35,059 bases of DNA, from assembly GCA_030041495.1 (NCBI GenBank), contig JASHNT010000060.1, forward strand, positions 1 through 35,059. The letters are read 5' to 3'. Under the pieces are notes generated by a model, which was not told the DNA's origin, did not search any database, and worked only from the letters and a program-made list of their open reading frames with translations. Every line of letters begins with the position of its first letter. Positions within the stretch are counted from its first letter, which is position 1. Below are positions 22,529 through 31,102 of the stretch, in pieces. The translations under genes and the position numbers were made by a program. The DNA comes from Bryobacteraceae bacterium. Lineage in GTDB: Bacteria; Acidobacteriota; Terriglobia; Bryobacterales; Bryobacteraceae.

Positions 22529-23242
22529 TCAGCCCCGCGGCTCCTTTGCCCCTGCGCCGACTCCGCCTTCCGAGTGATGGCGCACGTCGATGCCCTTCAC
22601 GTAGTACAGGACATCCTCCGCGATGTTGGTGGAATGGTCCGCGATCCGCTCCAGGTTGCGTACGATGGAGAGGAGGTTCAGCGCCTGCGGAATATGGCTT
22701 GGCTCCCGCTGCATGAAGCTGATCAGCTCATGGAAGAACGCCGTGCGCAGGCTGTCGACGGCGTCGTCGGAAGCCAGCACGCTCTGCGCCAGTTCGGCGT
22801 CGCGGGCGACGAACGAATCCAAAGCCTTGCGCACCATGGACTGCACCAGCCCGCCAATGTAGGGGATGTCGATCATCGGCTGCACCATGGGCTCTTCCAT
22901 CAGAGCCAGGGCGCGTTGCGCAATGTTCACCGCCAGGTCTCCCATGCGCTCCAGGTCGTTGTTGATCTTCAGCGCGGAGGTGATTAGCCGCAAATCCCCG
23001 GCCATCGGTTGCTGGAGGGCCAGCAAGCTGATGGCCTGGTCATCGATCTCCAGCTCCATCTGGTTCACGCGTGACTCATTCTGCAATACTTCCTCGGCTA
23101 GTTTGCGATCCTTCTGCACGACTGCAGTGATGCTGCGGTACACGGCGGATTCCACCAGGGCGCTCATGGCGAGCAGCTTGCTTTTGAGCTGCTCCAGCTC
23201 TTGGTCGAAATGACGCAGTTGTGTTGGCACGGGCGCTCCCAT
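22529..23242 (-). CDS. phoU: phosphate transport system regulator PhoU
   Basis: A 237-residue, all-helical cytoplasmic protein with two PhoU repeats. Typical sequences are HFDQELEQLKSKLLAMSALVE, EIDDQAISLLALQQPMAGDLR with KINNDLERMGDLAVNIA, and the second-repeat equivalent ALNLLSIVRNLERIADHSTNIAED. In the family PhoU links the PstSCAB transporter to PhoR so that PhoB is switched off when phosphate is plentiful. I chose ATG 23242 because AGAGGA lies 5-6 nt upstream; a TTG at 23275 overlapping the pstB stop is less likely. It is the last gene of the pst operon. Confidence 0.96.
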   Translation of the reverse strand: MGAPVPTQLRHFDQELEQLKSKLLAMSALVESAVYRSITAVVQKDRKLAEEVLQNESRVNQMELEIDDQAISLLALQQPMAGDLRLITSALKINNDLERMGDLAVNIAQRALALMEEPMVQPMIDIPYIGGLVQSMVRKALDSFVARDAELAQSVLASDDAVDSLRTAFFHELISFMQREPSHIPQALNLLSIVRNLERIADHSTNIAEDVLYYVKGIDVRHHSEGGVGAGAKEPRG

Positions 23243-23271
23243 GATATTCCTCTCTTCGTGCCGCTCGTGAA

Positions 23272-24090
23272 TCAACCGAAGCGGCCGGTGATGTAATCTT
23301 CGGTCGCCTTCACTTTCGGATTCTTGAAGATAACTTCGGCGGTGTCGAACTCCATCAGTTTGCCCATCAGGAAGAAGCCGGTGTAATCGGCGATACGCGC
23401 GGCCTGCTGCATGTTGTGGGTGACGATCACCACCGTGCAGTTGTCCTTCAGATGGAACAGCAGTTCCTCGATTTTCGCGGTCGCGATGGGATCGAGCGCG
23501 GAGCAGGGCTCATCCAGCAGCAGCACTTCCGGGTCCACCGCCAGGGCGCGCGCAATGCACAGGCGCTGCTGCTGGCCGCCGGAAAGGTCAAACGCGCTTT
23601 TGTGCAGCTTGTCTTTGACCTCGTCCCAGAGAGCCGCGCGGCGCAGGCTGCGCTCCACGCGCTCCGCCATTTCGCCGCGCCTGCCCATGCCGTTGATGCG
23701 CGGGCCGTAGGCGATGTTGTCGAAGATCGATTTGGGGAACGGATTGGGGCGCTGAAACACCATGCCCACTCTCCGCCGCAGGTGCGATACTTCCATTCCC
23801 AGAATGTTTTCGTTGTCCAGCAGAATCTCACCCTCTACCCTGCTGCCTTTGATGGTCTCGTTCATCCGGTTCAGCGTCCGGAGGAACGTCGATTTTCCGC
23901 ACCCGGACGGCCCAATGAACGCAGTTACCCTATGAGTGTTCACGTCCAGGCTGATTCCATGCAGCGCTTGAAACGACGAATAGAAAAAATTCAGGTTGGT
24001 GGAGCGAAGTTTCAGGCCTGGATCCGGCACGGCGGGCTTGGCCGCTTCGCCGGTCTCTTTGGGTGCGTCATTGGCGCGAGTCGAACTCAT
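23272..24090 (-). CDS. pstB: phosphate ABC transporter ATP-binding protein
   Basis: A 272-residue ATPase that powers phosphate import by PstC/PstA. Walker A is GPSGCGKST (60-68), the Q-loop is in [11 protein letters not shown], the signature is DLSGGQQQR, Walker B is [12 protein letters not shown], and the switch His is in IVTHNMQQA. The phosphate-specific ending [13 protein letters not shown] with YITGRFG at the C-terminus is also present. I chose ATG 24090, 16 nt after the pstA stop. GTG 24102 or TTG 24126 would add residues without family similarity, and the choice is not certain. The N-terminal 25 residues are a variable extension. Confidence 0.96.
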   Translation of the reverse strand: MSSTRANDAPKETGEAAKPAVPDPGLKLRSTNLNFFYSSFQALHGISLDVNTHRVTAFIGPSGCGKSTFLRTLNRMNETIKGSRVEGEILLDNENILGMEVSHLRRRVGMVFQRPNPFPKSIFDNIAYGPRINGMGRRGEMAERVERSLRRAALWDEVKDKLHKSAFDLSGGQQQRLCIARALAVDPEVLLLDEPCSALDPIATAKIEELLFHLKDNCTVVIVTHNMQQAARIADYTGFFLMGKLMEFDTAEVIFKNPKVKATEDYITGRFG

Positions 24091-24106
24091 TTGAGGTGTC
24101 ACGGAA

Positions 24107-24952
24107 TCATCTCGTCTTATGGGCAAACCCGCTCGCGACGATGGAGCGGGCGGCGATATTTATCATCAGAACAAAGGTGAGCAGCACGAATCCGGCCGCA
24201 TAAGCTTGCCGATGCCAGTCCGGATAGGGCGCAATTGCATAATTAAAGATCATCACCGGAAGGGTAGCTGTGGGTTGCTTCCAGCCCGGGCTCCAGAACT
24301 GGTTGCCGAAGGCCGTGAACAACAGCGGAGCGGTTTCACCCGACACGCGCGCCAGATTCAGCATCATGCCCGAGATCAATCCCCGGATCGCCGCAGGGAC
24401 CACCACCGTGGCGATGGTGCGGGACTTGGTCGCGCCCAGCGCCATCGCGCCCTCGCGCAAGGGAACCGGCACGGTCTTGAGGAATTCCTCGGTAGACCGC
24501 AGCGCAATGGGAATCATCATGATTCCCAGGGCCACCCCGCCGGAGTACGTGGAGAAGCCCTCCTTGGCCACCAGGACAGTATAAACGAAAATCCCGATTA
24601 CGATGGACGGTACGCCATTCAGCAGGTCGGTCACGAATCGAATCGTGTTCGCGAAGGCGCCGCCGGCGTATTCAGCCAGGTAAATCCCGGCGAGAAAGCC
24701 GACCGGAACGCCCAAGCACGTGGCCAGCAGCAAAACCTTCGCGCTGCCGATTACCGCGTTAGCCATGCCGCCGCCTACCTCGCCCACCGGAACCGGAAGC
24801 TTAGTGAAGAAGTTCCAATTCAGCGAAAAGCCGCCTTCGACGAAAAGGTATCCCAGGATGAAAAACAGCATGCCGACTGCCAACACGGTGCACACGCCCG
24901 TCAGCGCCAACATCACCGCGTTCACCGCTTTGCGCCGGAAGGAGAGCTTCAT
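24107..24952 (-). CDS. pstA: phosphate ABC transporter permease PstA
   Basis: A 281-residue inner-membrane permease, one half of the phosphate channel. Six hydrophobic segments are visible, beginning [21 protein letters not shown]. The permease-ATPase coupling loop is [29 protein letters not shown]. The motifs [12 protein letters not shown] and [14 protein letters not shown] are typical of PstA. The start is ATG 24952, with a strong AGGAGG site, and it overlaps the pstC stop by 4 nt (ATGA). Confidence 0.95.
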   Translation of the reverse strand: MKLSFRRKAVNAVMLALTGVCTVLAVGMLFFILGYLFVEGGFSLNWNFFTKLPVPVGEVGGGMANAVIGSAKVLLLATCLGVPVGFLAGIYLAEYAGGAFANTIRFVTDLLNGVPSIVIGIFVYTVLVAKEGFSTYSGGVALGIMMIPIALRSTEEFLKTVPVPLREGAMALGATKSRTIATVVVPAAIRGLISGMMLNLARVSGETAPLLFTAFGNQFWSPGWKQPTATLPVMIFNYAIAPYPDWHRQAYAAGFVLLTFVLMINIAARSIVASGFAHKTR

Positions 24953-25926
24953 TTAGCCTCCTGCCCCGAGGTAGCCACTATCAGCAGCCGGGCCAGTGCG
25001 TTCAAGACAATGGTTAGGCCGAACAGCGCCAGGCCCACTTCAATCAGCGCGCTGGGGTACAGGTTGCCGATCGCTTCGGAGAACTCATTGGCGATCACGG
25101 AGGCCATGGAGTAGCCCTGCGAGAGCAGAGAGGTCGCAATTTTAGGCGTATTGCCCACTACCATGGTCACGGCCATGGTCTCGCCGAGCGCGCGCGCCAG
25201 AGCCAGGAATACGGAACCGAGAACGCCGCGGCGCGCAAACGGCACCACGACCTGCCAGGTGGTCTCCCAGCGGGTGGCGCCCAAAGCCAGCGCCGCTTCG
25301 CGCATGTCGCGCGGCACCGCCAGCAGCACTTCGCGCGAGACCGAAATAATGAACGGCGCGATCATCACCGCGAGCACGAATCCGGCAGCCAGCAAACTGG
25401 GGCCGTAAAACGGGCCGGAAAAGAAAAACGGCGGATGATCCCCGAATGCGTCCTTGATGGGCGGAACGACGATCAACAGCATCGGCACCAGCACCAGGAT
25501 GCCGATCAATCCGATGATCACACTGGGCACTGCAGCCAGCAGCTCGATCAGGAACGTCATCGCGTCGGAAAGCTTGGGCGGAGCCAGTTCGGCAAGGAAA
25601 ATTGCCGCTCCCACGCCGAACGGCACGGCAAGGAGCAGCGCCAGCACCGAGGTCACTACCGTTCCGTAGATGAACGGCAGCGCTCCGAACTCCCCCGTGA
25701 CCGGATTCCAGACCGAGGTGATCAGAAAACGGAGTCCGAACTTTTCTCGCGCCAGGGCCGAATGAACCCACAGCTCCCCTACCAGCAGTGCCGTGATCAC
25801 CAGAATCAACGTGGCGCAACTCAGGGCGAGAGCCTGCGCCATGCTGTCGCCGCTGAAGACTCGAGAGAGAAACGAAGCCCGCCCTTTCGGGCGGGCCGTC
25901 GGCGGTATGGTGACGGCGCTAGCCAT
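24949..25926 (-). CDS. pstC: phosphate ABC transporter permease PstC
   Basis: A 325-residue inner-membrane permease, partner of PstA. The membrane part starts about residue 30 (MAQALALSCATLILVITALLVGEL). Family sequences are FGALPFIYGTVVTSVLALLLAVPFGVGAAIFLAE, VPSVIIGLIGI and the coupling loop EAALALGATRWETTWQVVVPFARRGV. The periplasmic loop (about 170-190, IKDAFGDHPPFFFSGP) is as in other PstC proteins. The start ATG at 25926 overlaps the pstS stop by one base (TAATG), so translation is coupled. Confidence 0.95.
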   Translation of the reverse strand: MASAVTIPPTARPKGRASFLSRVFSGDSMAQALALSCATLILVITALLVGELWVHSALAREKFGLRFLITSVWNPVTGEFGALPFIYGTVVTSVLALLLAVPFGVGAAIFLAELAPPKLSDAMTFLIELLAAVPSVIIGLIGILVLVPMLLIVVPPIKDAFGDHPPFFFSGPFYGPSLLAAGFVLAVMIAPFIISVSREVLLAVPRDMREAALALGATRWETTWQVVVPFARRGVLGSVFLALARALGETMAVTMVVGNTPKIATSLLSQGYSMASVIANEFSEAIGNLYPSALIEVGLALFGLTIVLNALARLLIVATSGQEAK

Positions 25927-26945
25927 TACTTTATTCTAGCGATTGCCTTCTGCTCCTTCGCGACGACCTCCTTGGGCAGCGGAGCATAGCTCAGCGCGGA
26001 GGTCATTGTCTGCCCGTCCTTAAGCATCCAGTTCAGAAAATCGGTGATCGCCTTCTTCTTCCCTGGGTCAGAGATCTTCTCGGGAACCAGGAGCCAGGTG
26101 AAGCTTGAGATCGGGTAAGCTCCCTTGCCCGGAGCGTTGGTGATAGAAACCCGGAAGTCGTCCGGCATGGTCTTTGCCGCCCCGGCCGCTGCAGCCGTGA
26201 CGCTGGCAAGGCTGGCTTCGACGAACTCACCGTTGAGGTTCTTCACCTTACCCATCTGCATCTTGTTCTGGAGCACATAGGTCAGTTCAACATAACCGAT
26301 CGAATTCGGAGTCTGCTTGATCTGGCCGGCCACGCCCTCGTTACCCTGGCCGCCTAGGCCGACCGGCCACGCCACCGAAGCGCCGCGCCCCACTTTGGTC
26401 TCCCACTCCTTGCTGATCTTGGACAGGTAGTCGACCCAGATGAACGTGGTGCCGCTACCTTCGGCGCGATGCACCACGACGATGTCGGTCTTGGGAAGGT
26501 TCACTCCCGGATTGGCCTTGGTCAACTCAGGGTCATTCCACTTCGTGATCTTGCCCAAGAAGATTCCGGCCAACGCCTCCGGCGTGAAGTTCAAGGGCGC
26601 GGTGACACTCTTGAGGTTGTACGCCGGAACGTCCGCGCCCAACACCGTGGGGAATTCCAGCACGGCCATCCCGCGTTTGTCACGGAAATCCTTCAATTGC
26701 ATGTCTGTCAGCGCGTAATCGCTGGCGCCGAAGTCAACGGTCCCCGCGGTGATCTGTTGCACGCCGAACCCGGACCCTTTGGACTGGTAATTGATCATGA
26801 CGCCGGTCTTTTTACCGTACTCATTGAACCACTTCGAGTAGACCGGATAAGGGAAGGTGGCGCCGCCGCCGTTGATGAGGTTCTGGGCGAACGCGCCCAG
26901 AACCACCATCCCTAACCCGGCCAGCACGTTCCGTAACTGCTTCAT
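25926..26945 (-). CDS. pstS: periplasmic phosphate-binding protein
   Basis: A 339-residue substrate-binding protein. Residues 1-20 are a signal peptide (VLAGLGMVVLGAFA, cleavage expected before QNLINGGG) with no lipobox Cys, so it is soluble in the periplasm. Phosphate-binding motifs are INGGGATFPYPVYSKWF, YQSKGSGFGVQQI with DFGASDYAL, and VVHRAEGSGTTFIWVDYLS. The C-terminus matches FLNWMLKDGQ. The start is fixed by a perfect GGAGG site 8 nt upstream of ATG 26945; the frame further back overlaps the porin gene. It follows the porin by 28 nt and is expected to be made in large amounts under phosphate limitation. Confidence 0.97.
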   Translation of the reverse strand: MKQLRNVLAGLGMVVLGAFAQNLINGGGATFPYPVYSKWFNEYGKKTGVMINYQSKGSGFGVQQITAGTVDFGASDYALTDMQLKDFRDKRGMAVLEFPTVLGADVPAYNLKSVTAPLNFTPEALAGIFLGKITKWNDPELTKANPGVNLPKTDIVVVHRAEGSGTTFIWVDYLSKISKEWETKVGRGASVAWPVGLGGQGNEGVAGQIKQTPNSIGYVELTYVLQNKMQMGKVKNLNGEFVEASLASVTAAAAGAAKTMPDDFRVSITNAPGKGAYPISSFTWLLVPEKISDPGKKKAITDFLNWMLKDGQTMTSALSYAPLPKEVVAKEQKAIARIK

Positions 26946-26973
26946 GATGTGTCCTCCTTGCTTCAATTGTCGT

Positions 26974-28755
26974 TTAGTACTGGATGCTCGGGGCCGTGCC
27001 CGGCAATACGTAACGCAAGTCGAACCAGATGGCGTCCTGATGCGCATTCTTGGGAGCGTTCGAGGCCACATAGAACGGGTCCCGAGTGAAGTAGGCGTAC
27101 TGCACCATCTCCTGCAGAGCTCCATACTTGGCATCGCGCCACATGGTGTGAACCCAGCCGATCGTAAACTCCTGGATGGCCTTGTTTTCGGAGTTGGGCG
27201 AACCGACATAGCCCCAGCCGATCGGCGAGTGCGCGGCGTTCGAGTCTAAAGCGATATTCTTTCCGCTCGCAATGCCGCCGTAGTAGGTATAGAACTGGAA
27301 TTTGCCCAAGGTCCACTCGAATCCGTTCACAGTCGATCCGGCGTGGATCGCCGACAGGCTGCCGTCGGAGCGGACAATCACATCCGGCACTTCGCCGAAC
27401 AGATACCGGCCTTCGCCGTCGCTCCAGAAATTATTGGTAACCAGACGCAAACTCTTGGTCAATCCGAAATTGGCGTTGATCGATCCGCCCTCCCCAGTGG
27501 TGGTGAAAGATTGGTTGGTTGACGAATTGAAAACCTTGAATTGGCTGCTCACGCCGCCTATTTCGACATGCACCCGGGAGTTGGGCTGGAACGCCATCTT
27601 CGCGATGATGTCTGGGCGGAGCTGGGGAATATTGACGTCGTTGGTTTGGCTGTCGTCCAACTGATTACCGTAATCGCTCGAAAACACCGAAGCGGAGGGC
27701 AACTGCGGCGAACCGGCACCACCGGATCCGCCGAAATACTGGTCCGCATTCTCAAACGAGATGCCGATGTTGAACTTGTCGCCGTCGGAGTGATACAGGA
27801 AACGGTATCCAGGGATGCGGCCCCAAGTAAGGCCGTTCAGGTAGTTCACGTCGAACTCTTGCCCGTAGAACAGGTCGCCCGGCAATGCCGAAAGGCCGTT
27901 GCGATTGGGCGTCAGCAAGCTCCAGGACTGTCCAGCGAGCACCTCAAAATGCTTGTTGCGCAAGTCCACCCAGTACAAGCGCAAGCGCATCAGAACTGAG
28001 TTGCTGGTGACCTGCGTGTTGTTGCCCGCAAAATCTCCGACAAAGTCAGACTCCCAGTAGCCCAGGTAGTGCCAATCCTTGTAGGAGCCGTCTAAACGGG
28101 CGCCGATGCGTGAGTTCTGCAAGCTCATTTTGTCTTCCGAATCCCGCGCCAACGGAAGGCTGTTGTTGTAGGGAAACTTTCCAAAGTTGGTCTTCAAGCT
28201 ATCGCCGTCCGCCGTGCTCCGCCAAGTATTCGTGGCATCCATGAATCCAATCGGTGTAATCGTAGTGCCTCCAACTTTGAGTTGCAGCGGGGAATCCGGA
28301 AGCGTCGCCTGAGCGGAGCCTTGCGGACCGGGAAGCGGGGCGGGTGCCGGCGGCGGAGGGACTACCGCGCTGGGCGCAGGTGCGGCCGGCAGCGGCGGCA
28401 CGATCGGCGCGACCGTCGCAACGTCCCCCACATTGGACTTAGCGGGCGCCTCAGAAACTGGTGTCTGAACGACAGGAGTGCTTGACTGCGCGGCGGATAC
28501 GCCGTCAATCTGCTTCTTCTGATCGAGCAACAACTGCCGCAACTCTTCGAGCTGCTTTTGCTGATCGTTCACCTGCTGTTTCAGATCCTGAATCTGCTGG
28601 GCATCGCCCGGGGTTGCGCTCTGCTGCTGGGCACCTGTCTGGTTCTGGCTATTAGTGGCGCTGTTGTCATCCGCGCCGTACGTCGCAACAGCCATGCCAA
28701 GCACTGCGATTACGCTGATTGTTCGCCGGATATACCGGTCGGCTCTTAGCCTCAT
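26974..28755 (-). CDS. outer-membrane porin, first gene of the pst operon
   Basis: A 593-residue exported protein. Residues 1-27 are a signal peptide. A Gln-rich coiled coil runs 51-84 (DAQQIQDLKQQVNDQQKQLEELRQ), followed by a Pro/Ala-rich linker (about 100-147). The rest (155-593) alternates hydrophobic and polar residues as in a beta-barrel and ends in an aromatic residue (Tyr593), as expected for barrel insertion. The strands (DWHYLGYWESDFVGD, RLYWVDLRNKHFEVLAG) resemble phosphate/polyphosphate porins such as OprP/OprO, but this is by pattern. Its position 28 nt before pstS, behind a candidate Pho box, supports an outer-membrane phosphate channel. The coiled coil could reach peptidoglycan or form a trimer. 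Specificity is inferred. Confidence 0.87.
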   Translation of the reverse strand: MRLRADRYIRRTISVIAVLGMAVATYGADDNSATNSQNQTGAQQQSATPGDAQQIQDLKQQVNDQQKQLEELRQLLLDQKKQIDGVSAAQSSTPVVQTPVSEAPAKSNVGDVATVAPIVPPLPAAPAPSAVVPPPPAPAPLPGPQGSAQATLPDSPLQLKVGGTTITPIGFMDATNTWRSTADGDSLKTNFGKFPYNNSLPLARDSEDKMSLQNSRIGARLDGSYKDWHYLGYWESDFVGDFAGNNTQVTSNSVLMRLRLYWVDLRNKHFEVLAGQSWSLLTPNRNGLSALPGDLFYGQEFDVNYLNGLTWGRIPGYRFLYHSDGDKFNIGISFENADQYFGGSGGAGSPQLPSASVFSSDYGNQLDDSQTNDVNIPQLRPDIIAKMAFQPNSRVHVEIGGVSSQFKVFNSSTNQSFTTTGEGGSINANFGLTKSLRLVTNNFWSDGEGRYLFGEVPDVIVRSDGSLSAIHAGSTVNGFEWTLGKFQFYTYYGGIASGKNIALDSNAAHSPIGWGYVGSPNSENKAIQEFTIGWVHTMWRDAKYGALQEMVQYAYFTRDPFYVASNAPKNAHQDAIWFDLRYVLPGTAPSIQY

Positions 28756-28801
28756 GGGTAGGGTTTACTCCTCGTTGGTGTGTTTTTAAAGCCGGAAGCA
28801 G

Positions 28802-28835
28802 AGAATACCCTGTACTGGTGAGTCAATCGTGACAG
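28802..28835 (-). promoter_or_regulatory. candidate PhoB-dependent promoter of the porin-pst operon
   Basis: On the minus strand, half-sites CTGTCAC (28835-28829) and GACTCAC (28824-28818) are 4 bp apart, the spacing of a Pho box. After 10 bp a -10-like TATTCT follows (28807-28802). The first half-site matches the E. coli PhoB consensus well, the second poorly. Further 7-bp blocks with the same 11-bp period continue upstream (CTTGACA, TGTAATC). The porin ATG is at 28755. Confidence 0.4.
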
Positions 28836-28860
28836 TTGTGTCAAGAATTGATTACAACGC

Positions 28861-30267
28861 TTAGGTCAGCGGCAAAGTGATTGTAAACACAGAGCCTTTT
28901 CCGACCTGGCTGGTGGCTGATACGCCGCCGTTCATGCGCTCTACGATGTGCTTGACGATCGACAAACCCAGTCCCGTGCCTCCGACTTGGCGCGAGCGCG
29001 CTTTGTCTACCCGGTAGAAGCGCTCGAAAATCCGAGGAAGATCGCGCGATGGGATACCAACGCCGGTGTCGGAAACCATAATCCCGACGCTGGCGCCATT
29101 ACGCTTGGCTTCCACCCGCACCTTGCCATCTGGACGGTTGAACTTGACGGCGTTGGCCAGTAGATTCACCAGAGCCTGCTCCAGCCGGTAGCGCGAGCCC
29201 ATCACCACCAGGTCGTCGACCGGCCCACGTTCGAGAGAAACGCCGCGCAGAGCCGCCTCCGCCGCGACGGTAGACAGCGCGCTGTCGATGGCCTCCGACA
29301 GTGGCACGGGCTCCGTGTTCTGCACCTGTTCCCGGGTCTGGAGCTCAGAAAGGGTCAGCAGGTCGGCCGCGATGCTGTTCAGGCGGATCGCGTTGGAGCG
29401 GATGATCTCGAGAAATCGCCTGTTGTTGACCTGATCCTCGATGGCCCCATCCAGCAGCGTTTCCGCATAGCCGGCGATGGCCGCCAGCGGTGTGCGGAAT
29501 TCGTGCGAGACGTTGGCCACGAAATCCTTGCGGACGTTTTCGAGCCTCTCTAAGTCCGTGATATCGTGCAGGATCGCGATCGCGCCGGGACGGTCGCCGG
29601 AAACCAACGGAGCGGCCAGCAACTCAAAGCTCCTTCCGCCGCCGGCCGGTATCTGAAGATTCAGTTTTACGGGTTCCCCCGATTTAATCACCTGACTGAG
29701 CGTGTCTTGAAGCATTGTGTCGCGCACCAGTTCCATCAAAGGCATGCCGCTTGAAGGCGTGCGCGTGCCGGCCAGCCGCGCCAGTGCTGCGTTACAAAAA
29801 GTCACGCGCAGGTTTTCGTCCACCGCGAGAACGCCTTCGGCCATCGAGGCCAGAATGGCCTCGCGCCGCGCCGCCTCGACTTTCGCCCGCTCCACCAGCA
29901 CTCGGGTTTGTCCGGCCATTCGCAGCAGCGACCGGTCTAGAGCCGCCAACTGATCCACGCCCAGGTAGGTCAGCACGGTGCTACCGGCTCCTTCGCTGGC
30001 CTCCAGGAGACCTTCGGCGAAGACGCGCATGCGTTCGATCCTGCGGTCCAGGGCGCGGGACAGCGCAAACGCCAACGCCAGAGCAATGGCCAGAGCGCCT
30101 GCGACGGCCACTACCCAAACGCCCGGCGTCAGCCCGCGTAGCCCGCCGCCCGCCGCCAGGACCGCTGCAACAGCCGCCTCCGCCAGAAAGGCGCACCAGA
30201 ATAGCCGCTGAAAGATGGTGCTGCGAAAGTTGGGCCGCACGAACACTCTCTCGGAAATCACCATCAT
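28861..30267 (-). CDS. phoR: PhoR-like sensor histidine kinase
   Basis: A 468-residue membrane kinase. Two hydrophobic segments (about 24-42 and 48-69) anchor it, with little between them, so like PhoR it has no real periplasmic sensor. A HAMP-like region (70-130) and a PAS domain (about 137-240, ILASMAEGVLAVDENLRVTFCN) follow. The phosphoacceptor is His255 in FVANVSHEFRTPL, and the ATPase has LVNLLANAVKFN, DTGVGIP and GGTGLGLSI. It phosphorylates PhoB when phosphate is low. I chose ATG 30267, which has AGAGGG 8 nt upstream; an in-frame ATG at 30294 overlaps the likely -10. It is divergent from phoB, unlike the usual phoBR order, and lies just upstream of the pst operon on the same strand. 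Confidence 0.92.
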   Translation of the reverse strand: MMVISERVFVRPNFRSTIFQRLFWCAFLAEAAVAAVLAAGGGLRGLTPGVWVVAVAGALAIALALAFALSRALDRRIERMRVFAEGLLEASEGAGSTVLTYLGVDQLAALDRSLLRMAGQTRVLVERAKVEAARREAILASMAEGVLAVDENLRVTFCNAALARLAGTRTPSSGMPLMELVRDTMLQDTLSQVIKSGEPVKLNLQIPAGGGRSFELLAAPLVSGDRPGAIAILHDITDLERLENVRKDFVANVSHEFRTPLAAIAGYAETLLDGAIEDQVNNRRFLEIIRSNAIRLNSIAADLLTLSELQTREQVQNTEPVPLSEAIDSALSTVAAEAALRGVSLERGPVDDLVVMGSRYRLEQALVNLLANAVKFNRPDGKVRVEAKRNGASVGIMVSDTGVGIPSRDLPRIFERFYRVDKARSRQVGGTGLGLSIVKHIVERMNGGVSATSQVGKGSVFTITLPLT

Positions 30268-30292
30268 CCTACCATCCCTCTGCAACCAATCC

Positions 30293-30323
30293 ATTACATT
30301 TTCAGTGACTTCCCCGCCGTCAA
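30293..30323 (-). promoter_or_regulatory. putative phoR promoter
   Basis: TTGACG (30323-30318) and TGTAAT (30298-30293) on the minus strand are 19 bp apart and lie 25 bp upstream of the phoR start at 30267. The spacing is slightly long, but both hexamers are close to consensus. This promoter would leave a short leader and argues against the earlier ATG at 30294. Confidence 0.45.
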
Positions 30324-30339
30324 TCGGAGTTCACGTAAT

Positions 30340-30373
30340 TGTAATGCAGACGTAATGATTACTCGGTTAATCT
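30340..30373 (+). promoter_or_regulatory. candidate PhoB box and promoter of phoB
   Basis: Direct repeats TGTAATG (30340-30346) and CGTAATG (30351-30357) are 4 bp apart, the Pho box layout. Ten bp further on, TAATCT (30368-30373) fits a -10. An additional GTAAT copy begins at 30335 and an inverted copy ATTAC at 30358, giving four GTAAT elements in 28 bp. The half-site sequence differs from the E. coli consensus. The -10 lies only 9 bp before the phoB ATG, so the transcript would have almost no leader. Confidence 0.35.
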
Positions 30374-30382
30374 TGTGGGTAG

Positions 30383-31084
30383 ATGAAGAAGATTGTACTC
30401 ATCGAAGACGACGCCGACCTGTATTCCTTGATCCAGTACAACTTGGAGAAGGAAGGTTTCACCATGGTGGGCTCGCAAACCGGCAAAGGCGCAATCGAGT
30501 TGTGCCGCCGCGAGCGTCCCGACCTCATTATTCTGGACATCATGCTCCCGGATTCCGACGGGCTGGACATTTGCAAGGGCATCCGCGCCCATCCCGAGCT
30601 GCAGCACATCCCGGTTATCTTCCTCACCGCCCGAGCCTCGGAAACCGACCGCATCGTCGGCCTGGAGCTGGGCGCGAACGACTACATCGTCAAGCCGTTC
30701 TTCGTGCGTGAGCTGATCGCGCGCATCAAGATCCATTTCCGCGGCCAGCAGGGCGCCACCACCAAGCTGCTCAAGGCCGGGGAGCTGGAGTTGGACCGTC
30801 CGCGCTGCCAGGTGCGCCTGGCAGGCGTGGAAGTCGCGCTCACCGCCACCGAATTCCGTCTACTTGAGTTTTTGATGACCCGTCCTGGCGTGGTCTTCAG
30901 CCGCGAGCAACTGCTCGACGCGGTGTGGGGCCACGATCGCGCCGTCACCGACCGGACCGTCGACGTCTACGTGCTCCGGCTGCGCCAGAAGATCGAGACC
31001 ACCGAAGGCGTCTCCTACATCCGCAGCGTCCGCGGCTTCGGCTACAGCTTCAACATCGAGGTCCCGGCGGCGCAAAGCCAGTAA
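30383..31084 (+). CDS. phoB: PhoB-like response regulator
   Basis: A 233-residue OmpR/PhoB-family regulator. The receiver domain (1-120) has the acidic pair Asp9-Asp10, phosphorylation site Asp52 in LIILDIMLPDSDG, conserved Thr in FLTARAS and Lys in DYIVKPF. The winged-helix DNA-binding domain (about 130-228) has the recognition region TDRTVDVYVLRLRQKIE and ends YIRSVRGFGYSF. Phosphorylated by PhoR, it should activate the porin-pst operon through tandem half-sites. It is transcribed away from phoR, so the pair shares an 88-115-bp intergenic control region. It converges with the mazF-like gene 18 bp past its stop. Confidence 0.93.
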   Translation: MKKIVLIEDDADLYSLIQYNLEKEGFTMVGSQTGKGAIELCRRERPDLIILDIMLPDSDGLDICKGIRAHPELQHIPVIFLTARASETDRIVGLELGANDYIVKPFFVRELIARIKIHFRGQQGATTKLLKAGELELDRPRCQVRLAGVEVALTATEFRLLEFLMTRPGVVFSREQLLDAVWGHDRAVTDRTVDVYVLRLRQKIETTEGVSYIRSVRGFGYSFNIEVPAAQSQ

Positions 31085-31102
31085 CGCGGCTTTACAGGGG
31101 AA

